A DNA stretch of 64,000 nt from positions 124,001 through 188,000 of the forward strand of contig NZ_VYTY01000006.1 in the NCBI RefSeq assembly GCF_009821115.1, in the 5' to 3' direction. Source of the stretch: Nitrincola alkalisediminis. Lineage in GTDB: Bacteria > Pseudomonadota > Gammaproteobacteria > Pseudomonadales > Balneatricaceae. Shown here in pieces: positions 1 through 9,700 of this stretch (positions within the stretch are counted from its first letter, which is position 1; the number at the start of each line of letters is the position of its first letter). The translations under genes were made by a program, and so were the position numbers. The notes under the pieces are model-generated. The model worked only from the letters and a program-made list of their open reading frames with translations, searched no databases and was not told the origin of the DNA.

Positions 1-484
1 CGAACTTGGAGTGTTGAATGTTGCGCTAAAATGGCCAAACGATGTCCTTGTCGAGCGAAAAAAATTAGCTGGCGTGTTGATCGAAGTGTCAGGTGATACC
101 TCCATTGAGAGTCAAGTGGTGATCGGTATCGGCATTAATGTTGCGATGCCTGCAAGTATCGCTTGTGAAATAGATCAGCCGTGGACGGACTTGAAGTCTC
201 AGGGCTTGGTCTGCAGTCGTACTGATTTATTGATTATGCTCTTAAAACATTTGTTACCTGCGCTAAGCGTGTTTGAGAAGCAGGGTTTTGCACACTTTAC
301 ATCGCAGTGGAATGAAGCAGATGCATTTAAGGGGCAGATAGTGTCTGTTAAGACGCTTTCGCAGTCTTGGGAAGGGGTATGTCAGGGGGTAAATGACTCA
401 GGCGCATTGTTGCTTGAAGGAGCGGATGGCGTGCACGCTTTGCATGGGGGAGAGTTGAGTGTCCGGCTTGCCGAAAGTACTTGA
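1..484 (+). CDS. birA: BirA biotin-protein ligase / biotin repressor, C-terminal part (5' truncated)
   Basis: The frame enters from the window edge (first full codon at base 2) and stops at TGA 482-484, so about 160 residues of a protein usually near 320 are present. It attaches biotin to the acetyl-CoA carboxylase carrier protein via biotinyl-AMP. The visible part contains the ligase signature KWPNDV near the start, followed by KLAGVLIE and a VIGIGINV strand, then the small SH3-like C-terminal domain ending with a conserved GGELSVR-type strand. The N-terminal helix-turn-helix and the biotin-binding GRGRRG loop would lie upstream of the window, so repressor function cannot be judged. coaX overlaps its 3' end, implying co-transcription. 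Confidence 0.95.
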   Translation, partial: ELGVLNVALKWPNDVLVERKKLAGVLIEVSGDTSIESQVVIGIGINVAMPASIACEIDQPWTDLKSQGLVCSRTDLLIMLLKHLLPALSVFEKQGFAHFTSQWNEADAFKGQIVSVKTLSQSWEGVCQGVNDSGALLLEGADGVHALHGGELSVRLAEST

Positions 485-1211
485 AATTGATATCGGAAAT
501 ACACAGCTAAAATGGAGGGTTGTGGGGCAGGTTGGGAAAACAGCTGTCCAGCGTGCCAGTACAGAAGCGTTTCTAGCGGGAGATGTACAGGATGCGGCAT
601 TTTCTGGTGTGACGCGTGTTCGTGTTGCCTCTGTTGCCAGTGATGCGATCAATGAGCGCTTGCGATTGTCTTTACAGGCGATATGCTCTCAGGTGTTTTT
701 TGCTCAATCTGTAGCGCAGATGTATGACTTAGTGAATGCCTATGAAAGGCCCGAAAAAATGGGCGTAGATCGTTGGCTCGGCATGCTAGCTGCATGGCAG
801 CGTCAGCGTTCAGGCCTCTGTGTGATCGATTGCGGCAGTGCCATCACCGTCGATTGGGTAGATGCGCAAGGACAGCATTTGGGGGGGTATATCATCCCAG
901 GACTTAGAATGATGCAAACCTCTCTGCTGAACAACACAGCAAGGGTTAAGTTCGATCCTCAGTCATTTGGCTGGGATGAAGCGCCTGGTGTCACAACGGA
1001 GGCCTGTGTTAAAAATGGAAGCAGTTATCTATTGAGTGCCTTGGCAGAAAAAATACAACGTCAAGCCGATGAGAAAGGCATCCAGAGTCTTGTTGTAACC
1101 GGCGGGGATGGGCATTTCTTGGTGGATTATTTGCGAAGAGCTCAATGGGAGCCTGAGTTGGTGATGGAGGGGTTAGCGTGGGCGGATCAATGTTCTGGCG
1201 TTGGATGTTAA
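459..1211 (+). CDS. coaX: Type III pantothenate kinase
   Basis: Phosphorylates pantothenate, the first step of coenzyme A synthesis; the type III (CoaX/Baf) family belongs to the ASKHA fold and is unrelated to E. coli CoaA. The 250 residues fit the family length. Visible motifs: the phosphate loop DIGNTQLKW at residues 11-19, GVDRW at 102-106, DCGSAITVD at 124-132 and GGYIIPG at 142-148. The start is GTG at 459, preceded by GGGGGAG about 8 bases upstream; it lies inside birA, giving a 26-base overlap in another frame. A birA-coaX pair is a common arrangement in gammaproteobacteria. There is a run of seven G at 881-887. Confidence 0.95.
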   Translation: MSGLPKVLEIDIGNTQLKWRVVGQVGKTAVQRASTEAFLAGDVQDAAFSGVTRVRVASVASDAINERLRLSLQAICSQVFFAQSVAQMYDLVNAYERPEKMGVDRWLGMLAAWQRQRSGLCVIDCGSAITVDWVDAQGQHLGGYIIPGLRMMQTSLLNNTARVKFDPQSFGWDEAPGVTTEACVKNGSSYLLSALAEKIQRQADEKGIQSLVVTGGDGHFLVDYLRRAQWEPELVMEGLAWADQCSGVGC

Positions 1212-1333
1212 TGTTTGTGCTGTTGTTAAATGTTTTGGCTGGTTTTTGGTTTTTTCAAAATCAGTCGGCGCCGACACCGCGTATCGATTCTTCGCCCTCG
1301 GAGGAATCCATCATTCTGCTGAATGAGCGGTAA
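1190..1333 (+). CDS. Small single-pass membrane protein of 47 aa, overlapping coaX
   Basis: An ATG at 1190 inside the last codons of coaX opens a 47-codon frame ending with TAA at 1331-1333. The product starts with MFWRWML and then a hydrophobic stretch of about 20 residues (roughly 4-24), followed by a short polar tail with SAPTPRIDSSPSEES and ending IILLNER. In Pseudomonas and relatives the gene after coaX encodes a protein with the same plan at its N terminus (one membrane helix, short polar linker, an LL-S/N-E motif) that then continues into a SPOR domain. Here the frame stops before any such domain. I infer a shortened relative, not a proven one. Translational coupling to coaX is likely from the overlap. 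Confidence 0.5.
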   Translation: MFWRWMLMFVLLLNVLAGFWFFQNQSAPTPRIDSSPSEESIILLNER

Positions 1334-1385
1334 ACCTAAGAAAAAAGATTTTTTAAAAAAAAGTATAAAAAAATCAAAATAAGGC

Positions 1386-1414
1386 TTGCAAAGATATATT
1401 CCGCTCAGTAATAT
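1386..1414 (+). promoter_or_regulatory. Predicted sigma-70 promoter of the tRNA-tufB unit
   Basis: TTGCAA at 1386-1391 and TAATAT at 1409-1414 are separated by 17 bases and lie 22 bases before the first tRNA. The preceding 1338-1383 is made almost wholly of A- and T-tracts, resembling an UP element as found before strong stable-RNA promoters. The hexamers match consensus at 4 of 6 positions each, so this is a plausible but unproven site. Confidence 0.5.
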
Positions 1415-1435
1415 ACGCACCACTTCGATGGCAAC

Positions 1436-1511
<76 letters not shown>

Positions 1512-1537
1512 CGAAGGATCAAGATGTAAATCGATGT

Positions 1538-1621
1538 GGTGGGATTCCCGAGTGGCCAAAGGGATCAGACTGTAAATCTGACGCGAGAGCTTCGGTGGTT
1601 CGAATCCACCTCCCACCACCA
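1538..1621 (+). tRNA. tyrU: tRNA-Tyr (anticodon GTA)
   Basis: An 84-base class II tRNA with long variable arm and encoded CCA. The acceptor arms GGTGGGA and TCCCACC pair; the anticodon loop CTGTAAA contains GTA. It lies 26 bases after tRNA-Thr and 19 bases before tRNA-Gly, so it is processed from the common precursor. Confidence 0.97.
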
Positions 1622-1640
1622 CCTCGATCAGCTACGCCCG

Positions 1641-1715
1641 GCGGGTATGGTATAGTGGCTATTACCTCAGCCTTCCAAGCTGAAGAGGCGGGTTCGATTC
1701 CCGCTACCCGCTCCA
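1641..1715 (+). tRNA. glyT: tRNA-Gly (anticodon TCC)
   Basis: A 75-base tRNA with encoded CCA. The acceptor arms GCGGGTA and TACCCGC pair; the anticodon loop CTTCCAA carries TCC, reading GGA and GGG. It is closely similar to E. coli glyT, in the same place in the cluster. Confidence 0.97.
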
Positions 1716-1720
1716 AATTC

Positions 1721-1795
1721 GCTCATGTAGCTCAGGGGTAGAGCACACCCTTGGTAAGGGTGAGGTCGGCGGTTCAATTCCGCCCATGAGCTCCA
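1721..1795 (+). tRNA. thrT: tRNA-Thr (anticodon GGT)
   Basis: A 75-base tRNA with encoded CCA, only 5 bases after tRNA-Gly. The acceptor begins GCTCATG and pairs with CATGAGC; the anticodon loop TTGGTAA carries GGT, reading ACC and ACT. It is the last tRNA before tufB; the 87-base spacer to the tufB start would form the tufB leader after tRNA processing. Confidence 0.97.
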
Positions 1796-1882
1796 TGTAT
1801 TGTTAAGGGTAGATATAGTAATATGTCTGCCCTTTGTTGTATTTATGGCCTTAGGTCAACAAACTTAGATTGGGAATTCAAG

Positions 1883-3076
1883 ATGGCTAAGAAAGCTTTT
1901 GAACGTAACAAGCCTCACGTCAACGTAGGAACAATCGGACACGTTGACCATGGTAAAACGACTTTGACAGCCGCGTTGACTCGCGTATGTGCAGAAGTTT
2001 GGGGTGGTACAGCGGTAGCGTTTGACGGTATCGACAATGCACCAGAAGAGCGTGAGCGTGGTATCACGATTTCAACTTCACACGTTGAGTACGAATCACC
2101 AGTACGTCACTATGCGCACGTAGACTGCCCAGGACACGCTGACTATGTTAAAAACATGATCACGGGTGCTGCACAGATGGACGGTGCGATTCTGGTTTGT
2201 TCAGCAGCTGACGGCCCAATGCCACAGACGCGTGAGCACATCCTGTTGTCACGTCAGGTAGGTGTACCATACATCGTTGTGTTCTTGAACAAAGCGGACA
2301 TGGTTGACGATGCTGAGTTGTTGGAACTGGTTGAAATGGAAGTGCGTGAGCTTCTTGATCAGTACGACTTCCCAGGCGATGACACTCCAATCGTTATCGG
2401 TTCTGCGTTGATGGCGTTGAACGGCGAAGACGACAACGAAATGGGTACTACCGCGGTAAGAAAGCTGGTTGAGACTTTGGATGCTTACATTCCTGAGCCA
2501 GAGCGTGCCGTAGATCGTCCGTTCTTGATGCCAATCGAGGACGTATTCTCAATTTCTGGTCGTGGAACGGTAGTAACCGGTCGTATCGAGCGTGGAATTT
2601 TGAAAGTCGGTGACGAGATTGAGATCGTTGGTGTACGTGACACGGCTAAGACAACCTGTACAGGTGTTGAGATGTTCCGTAAGCTGCTTGACGAAGGTCG
2701 TGCAGGTGAGAACGTTGGTGCGTTGTTGCGTGGTACTAAGCGTGACGACGTTGAGCGTGGTCAAGTATTGTGTAAGCCAGGTTCAATCAAGCCGCACACT
2801 CAGTTCGAAGGCGAAGTGTACGTGTTGAGCAAAGAAGAGGGTGGTCGTCACACTCCATTCTTTAAAGGCTACCGTCCACAGTTCTACTTCCGTACCACTG
2901 ACATCACAGGTGCTTGTGAATTGCCAGAGGGTGTTGAGATGGTGATGCCAGGTGATAACGTTCAAATGACCGTTACCCTGATCAACCCAATCGCGATGGA
3001 AGAAGGTCTGCGCTTTGCGATCCGTGAAGGCGGACGTACTGTTGGTGCGGGCGTTGTTGCTAAGATCATTGCGTAA
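1883..3076 (+). CDS. tufB: Elongation factor Tu, copy B
   Basis: A GTPase that brings aminoacyl-tRNA to the ribosome. 397 residues (E. coli 394). Visible: P-loop GHVDHGKT 19-26, the G3 motif DCPGH 81-85 and the G4 motif NKAD 136-139, followed by the two beta-barrel domains. The start is ATG at 1883, giving [10 protein letters not shown]; the frame is open further upstream but lacks a better start. The protein is identical to that of tufA at 18406, and the DNA differs at three silent positions only (1948, 2035, 2134) besides the first base of the start codon. It follows four tRNAs as in E. coli and precedes a promoter and tRNA-Trp. Confidence 0.98.
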   Translation: MAKKAFERNKPHVNVGTIGHVDHGKTTLTAALTRVCAEVWGGTAVAFDGIDNAPEERERGITISTSHVEYESPVRHYAHVDCPGHADYVKNMITGAAQMDGAILVCSAADGPMPQTREHILLSRQVGVPYIVVFLNKADMVDDAELLELVEMEVRELLDQYDFPGDDTPIVIGSALMALNGEDDNEMGTTAVRKLVETLDAYIPEPERAVDRPFLMPIEDVFSISGRGTVVTGRIERGILKVGDEIEIVGVRDTAKTTCTGVEMFRKLLDEGRAGENVGALLRGTKRDDVERGQVLCKPGSIKPHTQFEGEVYVLSKEEGGRHTPFFKGYRPQFYFRTTDITGACELPEGVEMVMPGDNVQMTVTLINPIAMEEGLRFAIREGGRTVGAGVVAKIIA

Positions 3077-3094
3077 TTAGTTTTAAAATAAGTG

Positions 3095-3123
3095 TTGTAA
3101 ACTGGTAGGGAGTGCATTATAAT
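3095..3123 (+). promoter_or_regulatory. Predicted promoter of tRNA-Trp-secE-nusG
   Basis: TTGTAA at 3095-3100 and a perfect TATAAT at 3118-3123 with a 17-base spacer, 20 bases before tRNA-Trp. The -10 box lies in the loop of an inverted repeat, TAGGGAG 3106-3112 and CTCCCTA 3128-3134. The fit to the sigma-70 consensus is strong. Confidence 0.7.
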
Positions 3124-3143
3124 TTGCCTCCCTATTATGCAGT

Positions 3144-3215
<72 letters not shown>

Positions 3216-3219
<4 letters not shown>

Positions 3220-3237
3220 ATCTCAGTCGAGATTGGC
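3216..3237 (+). other. 9-bp hairpin overlapping the tRNA-Trp 3' end
   Basis: A perfect stem GCCAATCTC 3216-3224 with GAGATTGGC 3229-3237 and a 4-base loop AGTC. No T-run follows, so it does not look like an intrinsic terminator. The 5' arm contains the discriminator and CCA end of tRNA-Trp, so in the unprocessed transcript the tRNA 3' end could be base-paired. Confidence 0.6.
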
Positions 3238-3279
3238 ATCAAATAGCGTAAGCTTACCTAATAAGCCGAGGCTTCTGGC

Positions 3280-3648
3280 GTGAATACAAAAGTAAATTCT
3301 GAAGGGTCAAAACTGGATAGCATTAAGTGGGCTGTTGTTGTCCTGATTATTGCTGTCGGTGTGGTTGGAAACTCAATTTTTTCAGATGAGTCTCTGCTTT
3401 ACCGTGTTTTGGCGCTTATTGTTTTAGCGGGTGTTGCAGGCTTTGTTGCGCTGCAAACTGCAAAAGGTCAGCTATGGTTCAAGCTGTTTAAAGATGCTAA
3501 AGGCGAGATGCGAAGAGTGGTTTGGCCGACGCGTCAAGAAACTTTGCAAACAACGCTTATGGTGCTTGCTGCAGTACTAGTGGTTGCGCTTATGCTGTGG
3601 GGGCTTGATTCTCTGCTCGGCTGGATAGTTTCCGGGGCAATTGGCTAG
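3280..3648 (+). CDS. secE: Preprotein translocase subunit SecE
   Basis: Essential inner-membrane subunit of the SecYEG channel, clamping SecY. 122 residues with three hydrophobic segments (about 17-35, 40-60 and 92-115), the three-helix form typical of gammaproteobacteria. The conserved cytoplasmic amphipathic region is present ([19 protein letters not shown], about 70-88), just before the last helix. Start GTG at 3280. nusG begins 10 bases after its stop, the usual secE-nusG pair. Confidence 0.96.
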   Translation: MNTKVNSEGSKLDSIKWAVVVLIIAVGVVGNSIFSDESLLYRVLALIVLAGVAGFVALQTAKGQLWFKLFKDAKGEMRRVVWPTRQETLQTTLMVLAAVLVVALMLWGLDSLLGWIVSGAIG

Positions 3649-3658
3649 GAGTTCTGGC

Positions 3659-4204
3659 ATGAGTACAGAAGAAAAAAAGCGCTGGTATGTGGTTCATGCC
3701 TATTCTGGATTTGAAAAGCGTGTGATGAATGGCCTTAGAGAGCGTATTGAATTGCATTCGATGCAGGATCTCTTTGGTGATGTGCTGGTGCCAACTGAAG
3801 AAGTTGTTGAAATACGTGATGGTAAGAAACGCAAGTCTGAGCGTAAGTTTTATCCAGGCTATGTGTTGGTTCAAATGGTTATGAATGATGCGACATGGCA
3901 TCTGGTAAAAAGTACCCCAAGAGTGTTGGGGTTTATTGGCGGAACCGCAGATAAACCAGCACCCATCACGGATCGTGAGGCAAACGAAATACTGCAACGT
4001 GTTGAGAGTGGAGCGGATAAGCCCAAGCCCAAGACGGTGTTTGAGCCAGGTGAGATGGTTCGAGTTAACGATGGTCCTTTCGCTGACTTTAATGGCGTTG
4101 TTGAGGAAGTTAACTACGAGAAGAACCGCTTGCAAGTGGCTGTTTTAATTTTTGGTCGATCAACGCCGGTGGAGCTAGAGTTCCGTCAGGTTGAGAAGGT
4201 CTAA
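3659..4204 (+). CDS. nusG: Transcription termination/antitermination factor NusG
   Basis: Binds the RNA polymerase clamp through its N-terminal NGN domain and Rho or ribosomal protein S10 through its C-terminal KOW domain. 181 residues, as in E. coli. The N-terminal region has [15 protein letters not shown] and the stretch [10 protein letters not shown]; the KOW segment [16 protein letters not shown] begins near residue 127. ATG at 3659 was chosen: it sits 8 bases after AGGAG and gives the normal MSTEEKKRW start; upstream in-frame codons overlap secE. Confidence 0.97.
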   Translation: MSTEEKKRWYVVHAYSGFEKRVMNGLRERIELHSMQDLFGDVLVPTEEVVEIRDGKKRKSERKFYPGYVLVQMVMNDATWHLVKSTPRVLGFIGGTADKPAPITDREANEILQRVESGADKPKPKTVFEPGEMVRVNDGPFADFNGVVEEVNYEKNRLQVAVLIFGRSTPVELEFRQVEKV

Positions 4205-4206
4205 AT

Positions 4207-4228
4207 ACAAACCTCTGTGTTTGTTTTT
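4207..4228 (+). terminator. Weak terminator-like hairpin after nusG
   Basis: ACAAAC 4207-4212 pairs with GTTTGT 4219-4224 across a 6-base loop and is followed by T residues to 4228. The stem is short and AT-rich, so only partial termination is expected. It marks the border between secE-nusG and rplKA. Confidence 0.4.
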
Positions 4229-4245
4229 ATATAAATGGTAGTTAA

Positions 4246-4273
4246 GGGGAGCCTTTTAAAGGCGCTTGTACCC
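4246..4273 (+). promoter_or_regulatory. rplK leader hairpin, candidate L1 translational operator
   Basis: Between nusG and rplK, GCCTT 4251-4255 pairs with AAGGC 4259-4263, and GGG 4246-4248 can pair with CCC 4271-4273 outside it, with unpaired bases between the two stems. In E. coli the free L1 protein binds a stem-internal-loop-stem in the rplK leader to repress rplK-rplA translation. Position and shape agree; the identity of the site is inference. Confidence 0.35.
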
Positions 4274-4287
4274 AAAGGAGTAGCTTA

Positions 4288-4722
4288 ATGGCTAAGAAAA
4301 TTAATGCTTATATCAAGCTGCAGGTCAAAGCAGGCCAGGCTAACCCAAGTCCTCCAGTAGGGCCTGCGTTAGGTCAGCATGGCGTCAATATCATGGAGTT
4401 CTGTAAAGCGTTTAACGCAGCAACTCAAGGTCTTGAGCTAGGTTTGCCAACACCTGTTGTTATCACTGTATACAGTGATCGTAGCTTTACGTTCATCACC
4501 AAAACACCGCCTGCTGCAATTTTGTTGAAGAAAGCAGCTGGTCTTAAGAGTGGTTCTGCACGTCCAAACACTGAGAAAGTGGGTAAAGTTACTCGTGCTC
4601 AGTTGGAAGAAATTGCCACAACTAAAATGCCAGACTTGACAGCCTCTGATATGGAAGCTGCTGTACGTACGATCGCTGGTAGTGCGCGTTCAATGGGCCT
4701 AGTTGTAGAAGGTGACGAGTAA
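4288..4722 (+). CDS. rplK: 50S ribosomal protein L11
   Basis: L11 of the GTPase-associated centre, contacting 23S rRNA and needed for RelA activation and the stringent response. 144 residues (E. coli 142). The proline-rich N-terminal segment [16 protein letters not shown] and the C-terminal rRNA-binding half with [12 protein letters not shown] are evident. Start ATG 4288 preceded by AAAGGAG. Its TAA overlaps the rplA ATG by one base, so the two are translationally coupled. Confidence 0.98.
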   Translation: MAKKINAYIKLQVKAGQANPSPPVGPALGQHGVNIMEFCKAFNAATQGLELGLPTPVVITVYSDRSFTFITKTPPAAILLKKAAGLKSGSARPNTEKVGKVTRAQLEEIATTKMPDLTASDMEAAVRTIAGSARSMGLVVEGDE

Positions 4723-5417
4723 TGGCTAAGTTATCTAAGCGTAAAAAAGCAATTCGTGAAAAAGTAGTAGCGGGTAAGCTTTACTCTATTCAAGATGCAG
4801 TTTCTGTATTAGCCGAAGTGTCTACCGTTAAGTTTGTTGAATCAATTGACGTTGCGGTTAACTTGGGCGTTGATCCGCGTAAATCAGACCAAGTGGTTCG
4901 TGGTTCATCTGTATTGCCACACGGCACAGGTAAAGATGTTCGTGTTGCTGTGTTTGCTCAAGGCGATAATGCTGAAAAAGCAAAAGCTGCAGGTGCAGAT
5001 GTTGTTGGTTTTGAGGATTTGGCTGAGCAAGTAAAAGCTGGCAATCTGGACTTCGACGTTGTTATTGCAACACCTGATGCTATGCGCATTGTCGGTCAGT
5101 TGGGTCAGATTTTAGGTCCACGTGGTTTGATGCCAAACCCAAAAGTTGGCACTGTAACGCCTGACGTAGCTACAGCGGTTCAAAATGCTAAGGCTGGACA
5201 AGTCCGTTTCCGTACCGATAAAAATGGTATTATCCATTGTTCAGTAGGTAAAGTTGGCTTTGCTGCAGATGCAATCAAAGAAAACATTGATGCTTTAGTT
5301 GCTGAACTGAAAAAGCTTAAGCCATCTTCGGCTAAGGGTGTTTACTTGAAAAAAGTAACAGTGTCTACGACTATGGGCCCAGGCTTAGTTGTTGATCAGT
5401 CGTCCTTAAACGCTTGA
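4722..5417 (+). CDS. rplA: 50S ribosomal protein L1
   Basis: L1 forms the mobile stalk near the E site and, in E. coli, represses its own operon. 231 residues, normal length. The conserved [14 protein letters not shown] segment near residue 130 and the C-terminal [17 protein letters not shown] are visible. Start ATG 4722 shares a base with the rplK stop (TAATG). It is followed by the 221-base rplJ leader. Confidence 0.98.
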   Translation: MAKLSKRKKAIREKVVAGKLYSIQDAVSVLAEVSTVKFVESIDVAVNLGVDPRKSDQVVRGSSVLPHGTGKDVRVAVFAQGDNAEKAKAAGADVVGFEDLAEQVKAGNLDFDVVIATPDAMRIVGQLGQILGPRGLMPNPKVGTVTPDVATAVQNAKAGQVRFRTDKNGIIHCSVGKVGFAADAIKENIDALVAELKKLKPSSAKGVYLKKVTVSTTMGPGLVVDQSSLNA

Positions 5418-5638
5418 TAATAGTTTAAAAGATTTTGAGGGTCTTCGTGACCTGTCATACAGAATACGAAGGCCGTCAAAGACCGCAGGTGACAATCTAG
5501 CGTTTAGATTGTCTTAATGGGTAACTTGCCTGCGCAGACGGTGTGATTCGATAGAATCAAAACCACCGTACTCACTGCCTGAAATATACATTTCAGGAAT
5601 TTGGTAAATAGTCGAAAGACTCAATCCAGGAGTAAATC
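5418..5638 (+). promoter_or_regulatory. rplJL leader (candidate L10 autoregulatory RNA)
   Basis: A 221-base non-coding stretch between rplA and rplJ. It holds a perfect 9-bp hairpin, GACAATCTA 5491-5499 with TAGATTGTC 5505-5513, and several shorter complementary segments. A weak promoter candidate is TTGAGG 5435-5440 with TACAGA 5458-5463. In E. coli the long rplJ leader binds the L10-L7/L12 complex and represses translation. The same position and length support that role here, but the kink-turn binding site was not verified. Confidence 0.5.
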
Positions 5639-6130
5639 GTGGCATTAGGACTCGAAGACAAAAAAGCGATCGTCGCTGAAGTCCAGGAAGCTGCTGCATC
5701 CGCTCTATCCGCCGTTGTTGCTGACTCTCGTGGAGTTTCAGTAACCGACATGACAAGCTTGCGTAAGCTTGCTCGTGAAAATGGTGTATGGTTGCGTGTT
5801 GTTCGTAACACACTGGCACGTCGTGCAGTAGACGGTACCCAATACGAATGTCTCAAAGACGCATTTGTTGGTCCATCTATCATTGCCTTTTCAAACGAGC
5901 ACCCAGGTGCTGGTGCGCGTATTCTACAAGATTTCGCGAAAGGCAACGACAAGTTTGAACTGAAAGCAGCAGCATTCGAAGGCGAAAAAGTTGACATCGC
6001 TATGCTGGCTAGCTTGCCGACCTATGACGAAGCCGTTGCTAAGCTGATGAGCGTTCTTAAAGAAGCTTCAGCTGGTAAGTTGGTACGTACACTGGCAGCA
6101 GTTCGCGACCAGAAAGAGCAGGCTGCCTGA
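5639..6130 (+). CDS. rplJ: 50S ribosomal protein L10
   Basis: L10 anchors the L7/L12 dimers to the GTPase centre. 163 residues (E. coli 165). The N-terminal rRNA-binding part has [17 protein letters not shown] and the following NTLARRAV; the C-terminal helix (about 135-163), which carries L7/L12 dimers, is Ala/Lys-rich. The start is GTG at 5639, with CAGGAG 6 bases before it; no ATG is available nearby. Confidence 0.98.
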   Translation: MALGLEDKKAIVAEVQEAAASALSAVVADSRGVSVTDMTSLRKLARENGVWLRVVRNTLARRAVDGTQYECLKDAFVGPSIIAFSNEHPGAGARILQDFAKGNDKFELKAAAFEGEKVDIAMLASLPTYDEAVAKLMSVLKEASAGKLVRTLAAVRDQKEQAA

Positions 6131-6199
6131 ACGCATTAGCGAAGGTTGTTTGAAAAGAGTTTAATGGGTAATACCCAATCAGATTATCAGGAATCAAAA

Positions 6200-6565
6200 A
6201 TGTCTCTGACTCATGAAGATATCATCAATGCAGTAGCTGAAATGTCTGTTAAGGACATCGTTGTATTGATCGAAGCGATGGAAGAAAAATTCGGTGTTAC
6301 TGCAGCTGCCGCTGTTGTAGCAGCAGGCCCTGCAGCAGCTGAAGCTGAAGAGCAGACTGAATTCAACGTTATCCTGGCTGAAGCTGGCGATAAGAAAGTT
6401 AACGTCATCAAAGCCGTTCGTGGCGCTACAGGTCTTGGCCTGAAAGAAGCTAAAGAATTGGTTGACGGCGCGCCTGCAACTGTTAAAGAAGGCGTTTCTA
6501 AACAAGAAGCTGAAGAACTCAAGAAAGCACTGGAAGAAGCCGGCGCTAAAGTTGAGCTCAAGTAA
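6200..6565 (+). CDS. rplL: 50S ribosomal protein L7/L12
   Basis: Multicopy acidic stalk protein recruiting translational GTPases. 121 residues when started at ATG 6200 ([12 protein letters not shown]), the normal length; upstream in-frame codons would add a non-homologous tail. The N-terminal dimerisation helices, an Ala-rich hinge at about 35-50 and the C-terminal domain with [20 protein letters not shown] are all present. CAGGA lies 6 bases upstream. Confidence 0.98.
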   Translation: MSLTHEDIINAVAEMSVKDIVVLIEAMEEKFGVTAAAAVVAAGPAAAEAEEQTEFNVILAEAGDKKVNVIKAVRGATGLGLKEAKELVDGAPATVKEGVSKQEAEELKKALEEAGAKVELK

Positions 6566-6611
6566 TCGCTTCAATGCGCTGCAGGCCGCATAACCTGCTT
6601 AAAAAGCGTAT

Positions 6612-6642
6612 GGCTGGTGACCATAGAGTCACCGGCCTTTTT
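6612..6642 (+). terminator. Attenuator between rplL and rpoB
   Basis: GGCTGGTGAC 6612-6621 pairs with GTCACCGGCC 6628-6637 (one T-G wobble), 6-base loop, followed by five T. In E. coli a partial terminator in this same gap lets only a fraction of rplJL transcripts continue into rpoBC. The same role is likely here because no separate rpoB promoter is obvious. Confidence 0.8.
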
Positions 6643-6740
6643 CCGTTATTAAATGACAGCAAAAATATAACGGCAAAACAGACTGGAAGATCCCCTTCTG
6701 GACTGGCTTCTCAACTAGGTGCACATGCTGGGGAACACTG

Positions 6741-9700
6741 ATGGCTTATTCATATACTGAGAAGAAACGAATTCGTAAGGATTTTAGCAAGCTAAACCAG
6801 GTCATGGATGTTCCATACCTATTGTCGACGCAGCTTGACTCCTATCGGAAGTTTCTGCAGCTGGGGGCAGACGCGGGCAGACGCGATGAATCTGGACTCC
6901 AAGCGGCATTTAATTCTGTTTTTCCAATCGTATCCTATTCCGGAAATGCTGCACTGGAGTACGTTGGTTACCGCCTCGGTGAACCCGTGTTTGACGTCAA
7001 AGAGTGTCAGTTGCGCGGTATTACCTATGCAGCTCCACTGCGCGTCAAAGTGCGTCTGGTTATATACGATCGTGATTCGTCTACGAAAGCAGTTAAAGAC
7101 ATTAAAGAGCAAGAAGTCTACATGGGTGAAATGCCTTTGATGACTGAAAACGGTACCTTCGTTGTGAATGGAACCGAGCGCGTTATTGTGTCGCAGTTGC
7201 ATCGTTCACCAGGTGTTTTCTTTGATCATGACAAGGGTAAAACACATTCATCCGGTAAGCTTTTATACTCAGCTCGGATTATTCCTTACCGTGGCTCATG
7301 GCTTGACTTTGAATTCGATCCTAAAGATGCACTGTTTGTTCGTATCGATCGTCGCCGTAAATTACCGGCGTCTATATTGCTGCGTGCATTAGGCTATGGC
7401 ACACAAGAGATTTTAGAAATCTTCTTCGATACCACTGGTTGGAATTTCGAAAAAGATCAAATCTGGATGGATCTTGTCCCTGAACGCTTACGTGGTGAAA
7501 CCATGTCGTTCGAGATCAAAGACCCTGAAGGAAACGTGATTGTTGAGGCTGGTCGTCGTATTACGCCCCGTCACACGCGTCAAATGACAAATGCGGGCAT
7601 GAAGCAGTTGCTCGTTCCGTCAGAATATTTGGCAGGGAAGGTGACCGCGCGTGATGTTGTTGATCCGTCAACGGGTGAAGTGTTGGCTGTTGCAAATACA
7701 GAAATCACCGAAGATTTGATCACGCGTTTAATGGTGTCAGGAATTACGCGTTTTGAAACCCTGTACACAAATGATTTGGACTGCGGACCTTATATCTCTG
7801 ATACGTTGCGCATTGACAGCACACGTAATCAAATAGAGGCTCTTGTTGAAATTTATCGAATGATGCGCCCTGGTGAGCCGCCTACTAAAGAGTCGGCTGA
7901 AGGACTATTCGAAAATTTATTCTTCTCTGAAGACCGTTATGACTTGTCGGCCGTCGGTCGTATGAAGTTCAACCGTCGCTTAGGTCGCAGTGAAGAAACA
8001 GGTTCAGGTATCTTAGATAAAGATGACATTTTAGATGTCATGAAGACCTTAATCGATATCCGAAACGGTAAAGGGGTTGTTGATGACATCGACCACTTAG
8101 GTAACCGCCGTATTCGTTCTGTTGGTGAGATGGCTGAAAACCAGTTCCGTGTCGGCTTGGTTCGTGTTGAGCGTGCCGTACGTGAGCGTTTGAGCATGGC
8201 TGAGTCAGATAACCTGATGCCACAAGATCTGATCAACGCTAAGCCCGTTGCAGCAGCAATCAAAGAGTTCTTTGGTTCAAGTCAGTTGTCTCAGTTCATG
8301 GACCAAAACAATCCATTATCAGAGATTACCCACAAGCGCCGTGTTTCAGCGTTAGGCCCAGGTGGTCTGACACGTGAGCGTGCAGGCTTCGAGGTTCGTG
8401 ACGTTCACCCTACGCATTACGGGCGTGTATGTCCTATCGAAACACCTGAAGGTCCGAACATCGGTCTGATCAACTCCTTGGCCGTGTTTGCAAGAACCAA
8501 TGATTACGGCTTTTTAGAAACGCCGTATCGCCGAGTGCTGGATGGCAAAGTTTCAGACGAGATTGACTATTTATCAGCAATTGAAGAAAACAACTACGTT
8601 ATCGCTCAGGCGTCTGCAAAACTGGATGCAGACAACCAGCTGGTTGAAGACTTAGTTGAAGTGCGTCATGCAAACGAATTTACGGTGATGCCACGCGAAA
8701 AAGTCCAGTATATGGACGTATCTGCACGCCAAATCGTGTCGGTTGCTGCTGCATTGATTCCATTCTTAGAGCACGATGACGCCAACCGTGCATTGATGGG
8801 ATCGAACATGCAACGTCAAGCTGTGCCAACACTTCGGGCCGAGAAGCCTCTAGTGGGAACAGGTATTGAGCGTAGCGTAGCGCAAGACTCCGGTGTTTGT
8901 GTGGTTGCAAAACGTGGTGGTGTTATCGAGTCTGTCGATGCCAGTCGTATCGTTGTTCGTGCAAACGATAGCGAGACTGAAGCTGGCGATGCAGGTGTTG
9001 ATATATATAACCTCACCAAATACGTTCGCTCAAACCAGAATACGTGTATCAACCAGCGTGCGATTGTGCGTCCAGGCGATTTAGTCGCTCGTGGTGACAT
9101 CATGGCAGATGGTCCATCCGTTGATATGGGTGAGCTCGCGCTTGGTCAGAACATGCGTATTGCCTTCATGCCGTGGAATGGTTTCAACTTCGAAGACTCC
9201 ATTTTGATCTCCGAGCGTGTTGTGCAAGAAGATCGTTTCACCACGATTCATATTCAAGAGTTAACCTGTGTTGCGCGTGATACGAAGTTAGGGTCAGAAG
9301 AGATTACAGCTGATATTCCTAACGTCGGTGAAGCAGCGCTCAGCAAACTGGATGAAACGGGCATAGTGCACATAGGTGCAGAAGTCGGACCTGGCGATAT
9401 CTTGGTTGGTAAAGTGACACCTAAGGGTGAAACCCAATTGACGCCTGAAGAAAAGCTTCTACGTGCAATATTCGGTGAAAAAGCATCGGATGTTAAAGAT
9501 ACGTCATTGCGTGTTAAAGGTGGAACTATCGGTAAAGTTATCGATGTTCAAGTCTTCACACGAGATGGTGTTGAAAAAGATTCACGTGCGCGTTCAATTG
9601 AAAAGTATGAGCTGGATGCCATTCGTAAAGATTTAAATGACGAATTCAGGATCGTTGAAGACGCTACCTTCGAGCGTATGGCCAGAGTTCTGGTTGGCTT

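Noticed and set aside
881..887. G7 run in coaX as a phase-variation tract
   Set aside because: It is shorter than usual slippage tracts and lies in the middle of a gene expected to be essential; a chance run within glycine codons is the simpler reading.
6194..6574. Two long minus-strand frames opposite rplL, and many opposite rpoB, rpoC and ribosomal genes
   Set aside because: Strong codon bias in highly expressed genes keeps other frames open. No ribosome binding site or recognisable domain supports them.
8271..8380. Possible rifampicin-resistance changes in rpoB
   Set aside because: The residues equivalent to E. coli D516, H526 and S531 are wild type; the one I-to-V change beside S531 is a conservative variation and not a known resistance site.
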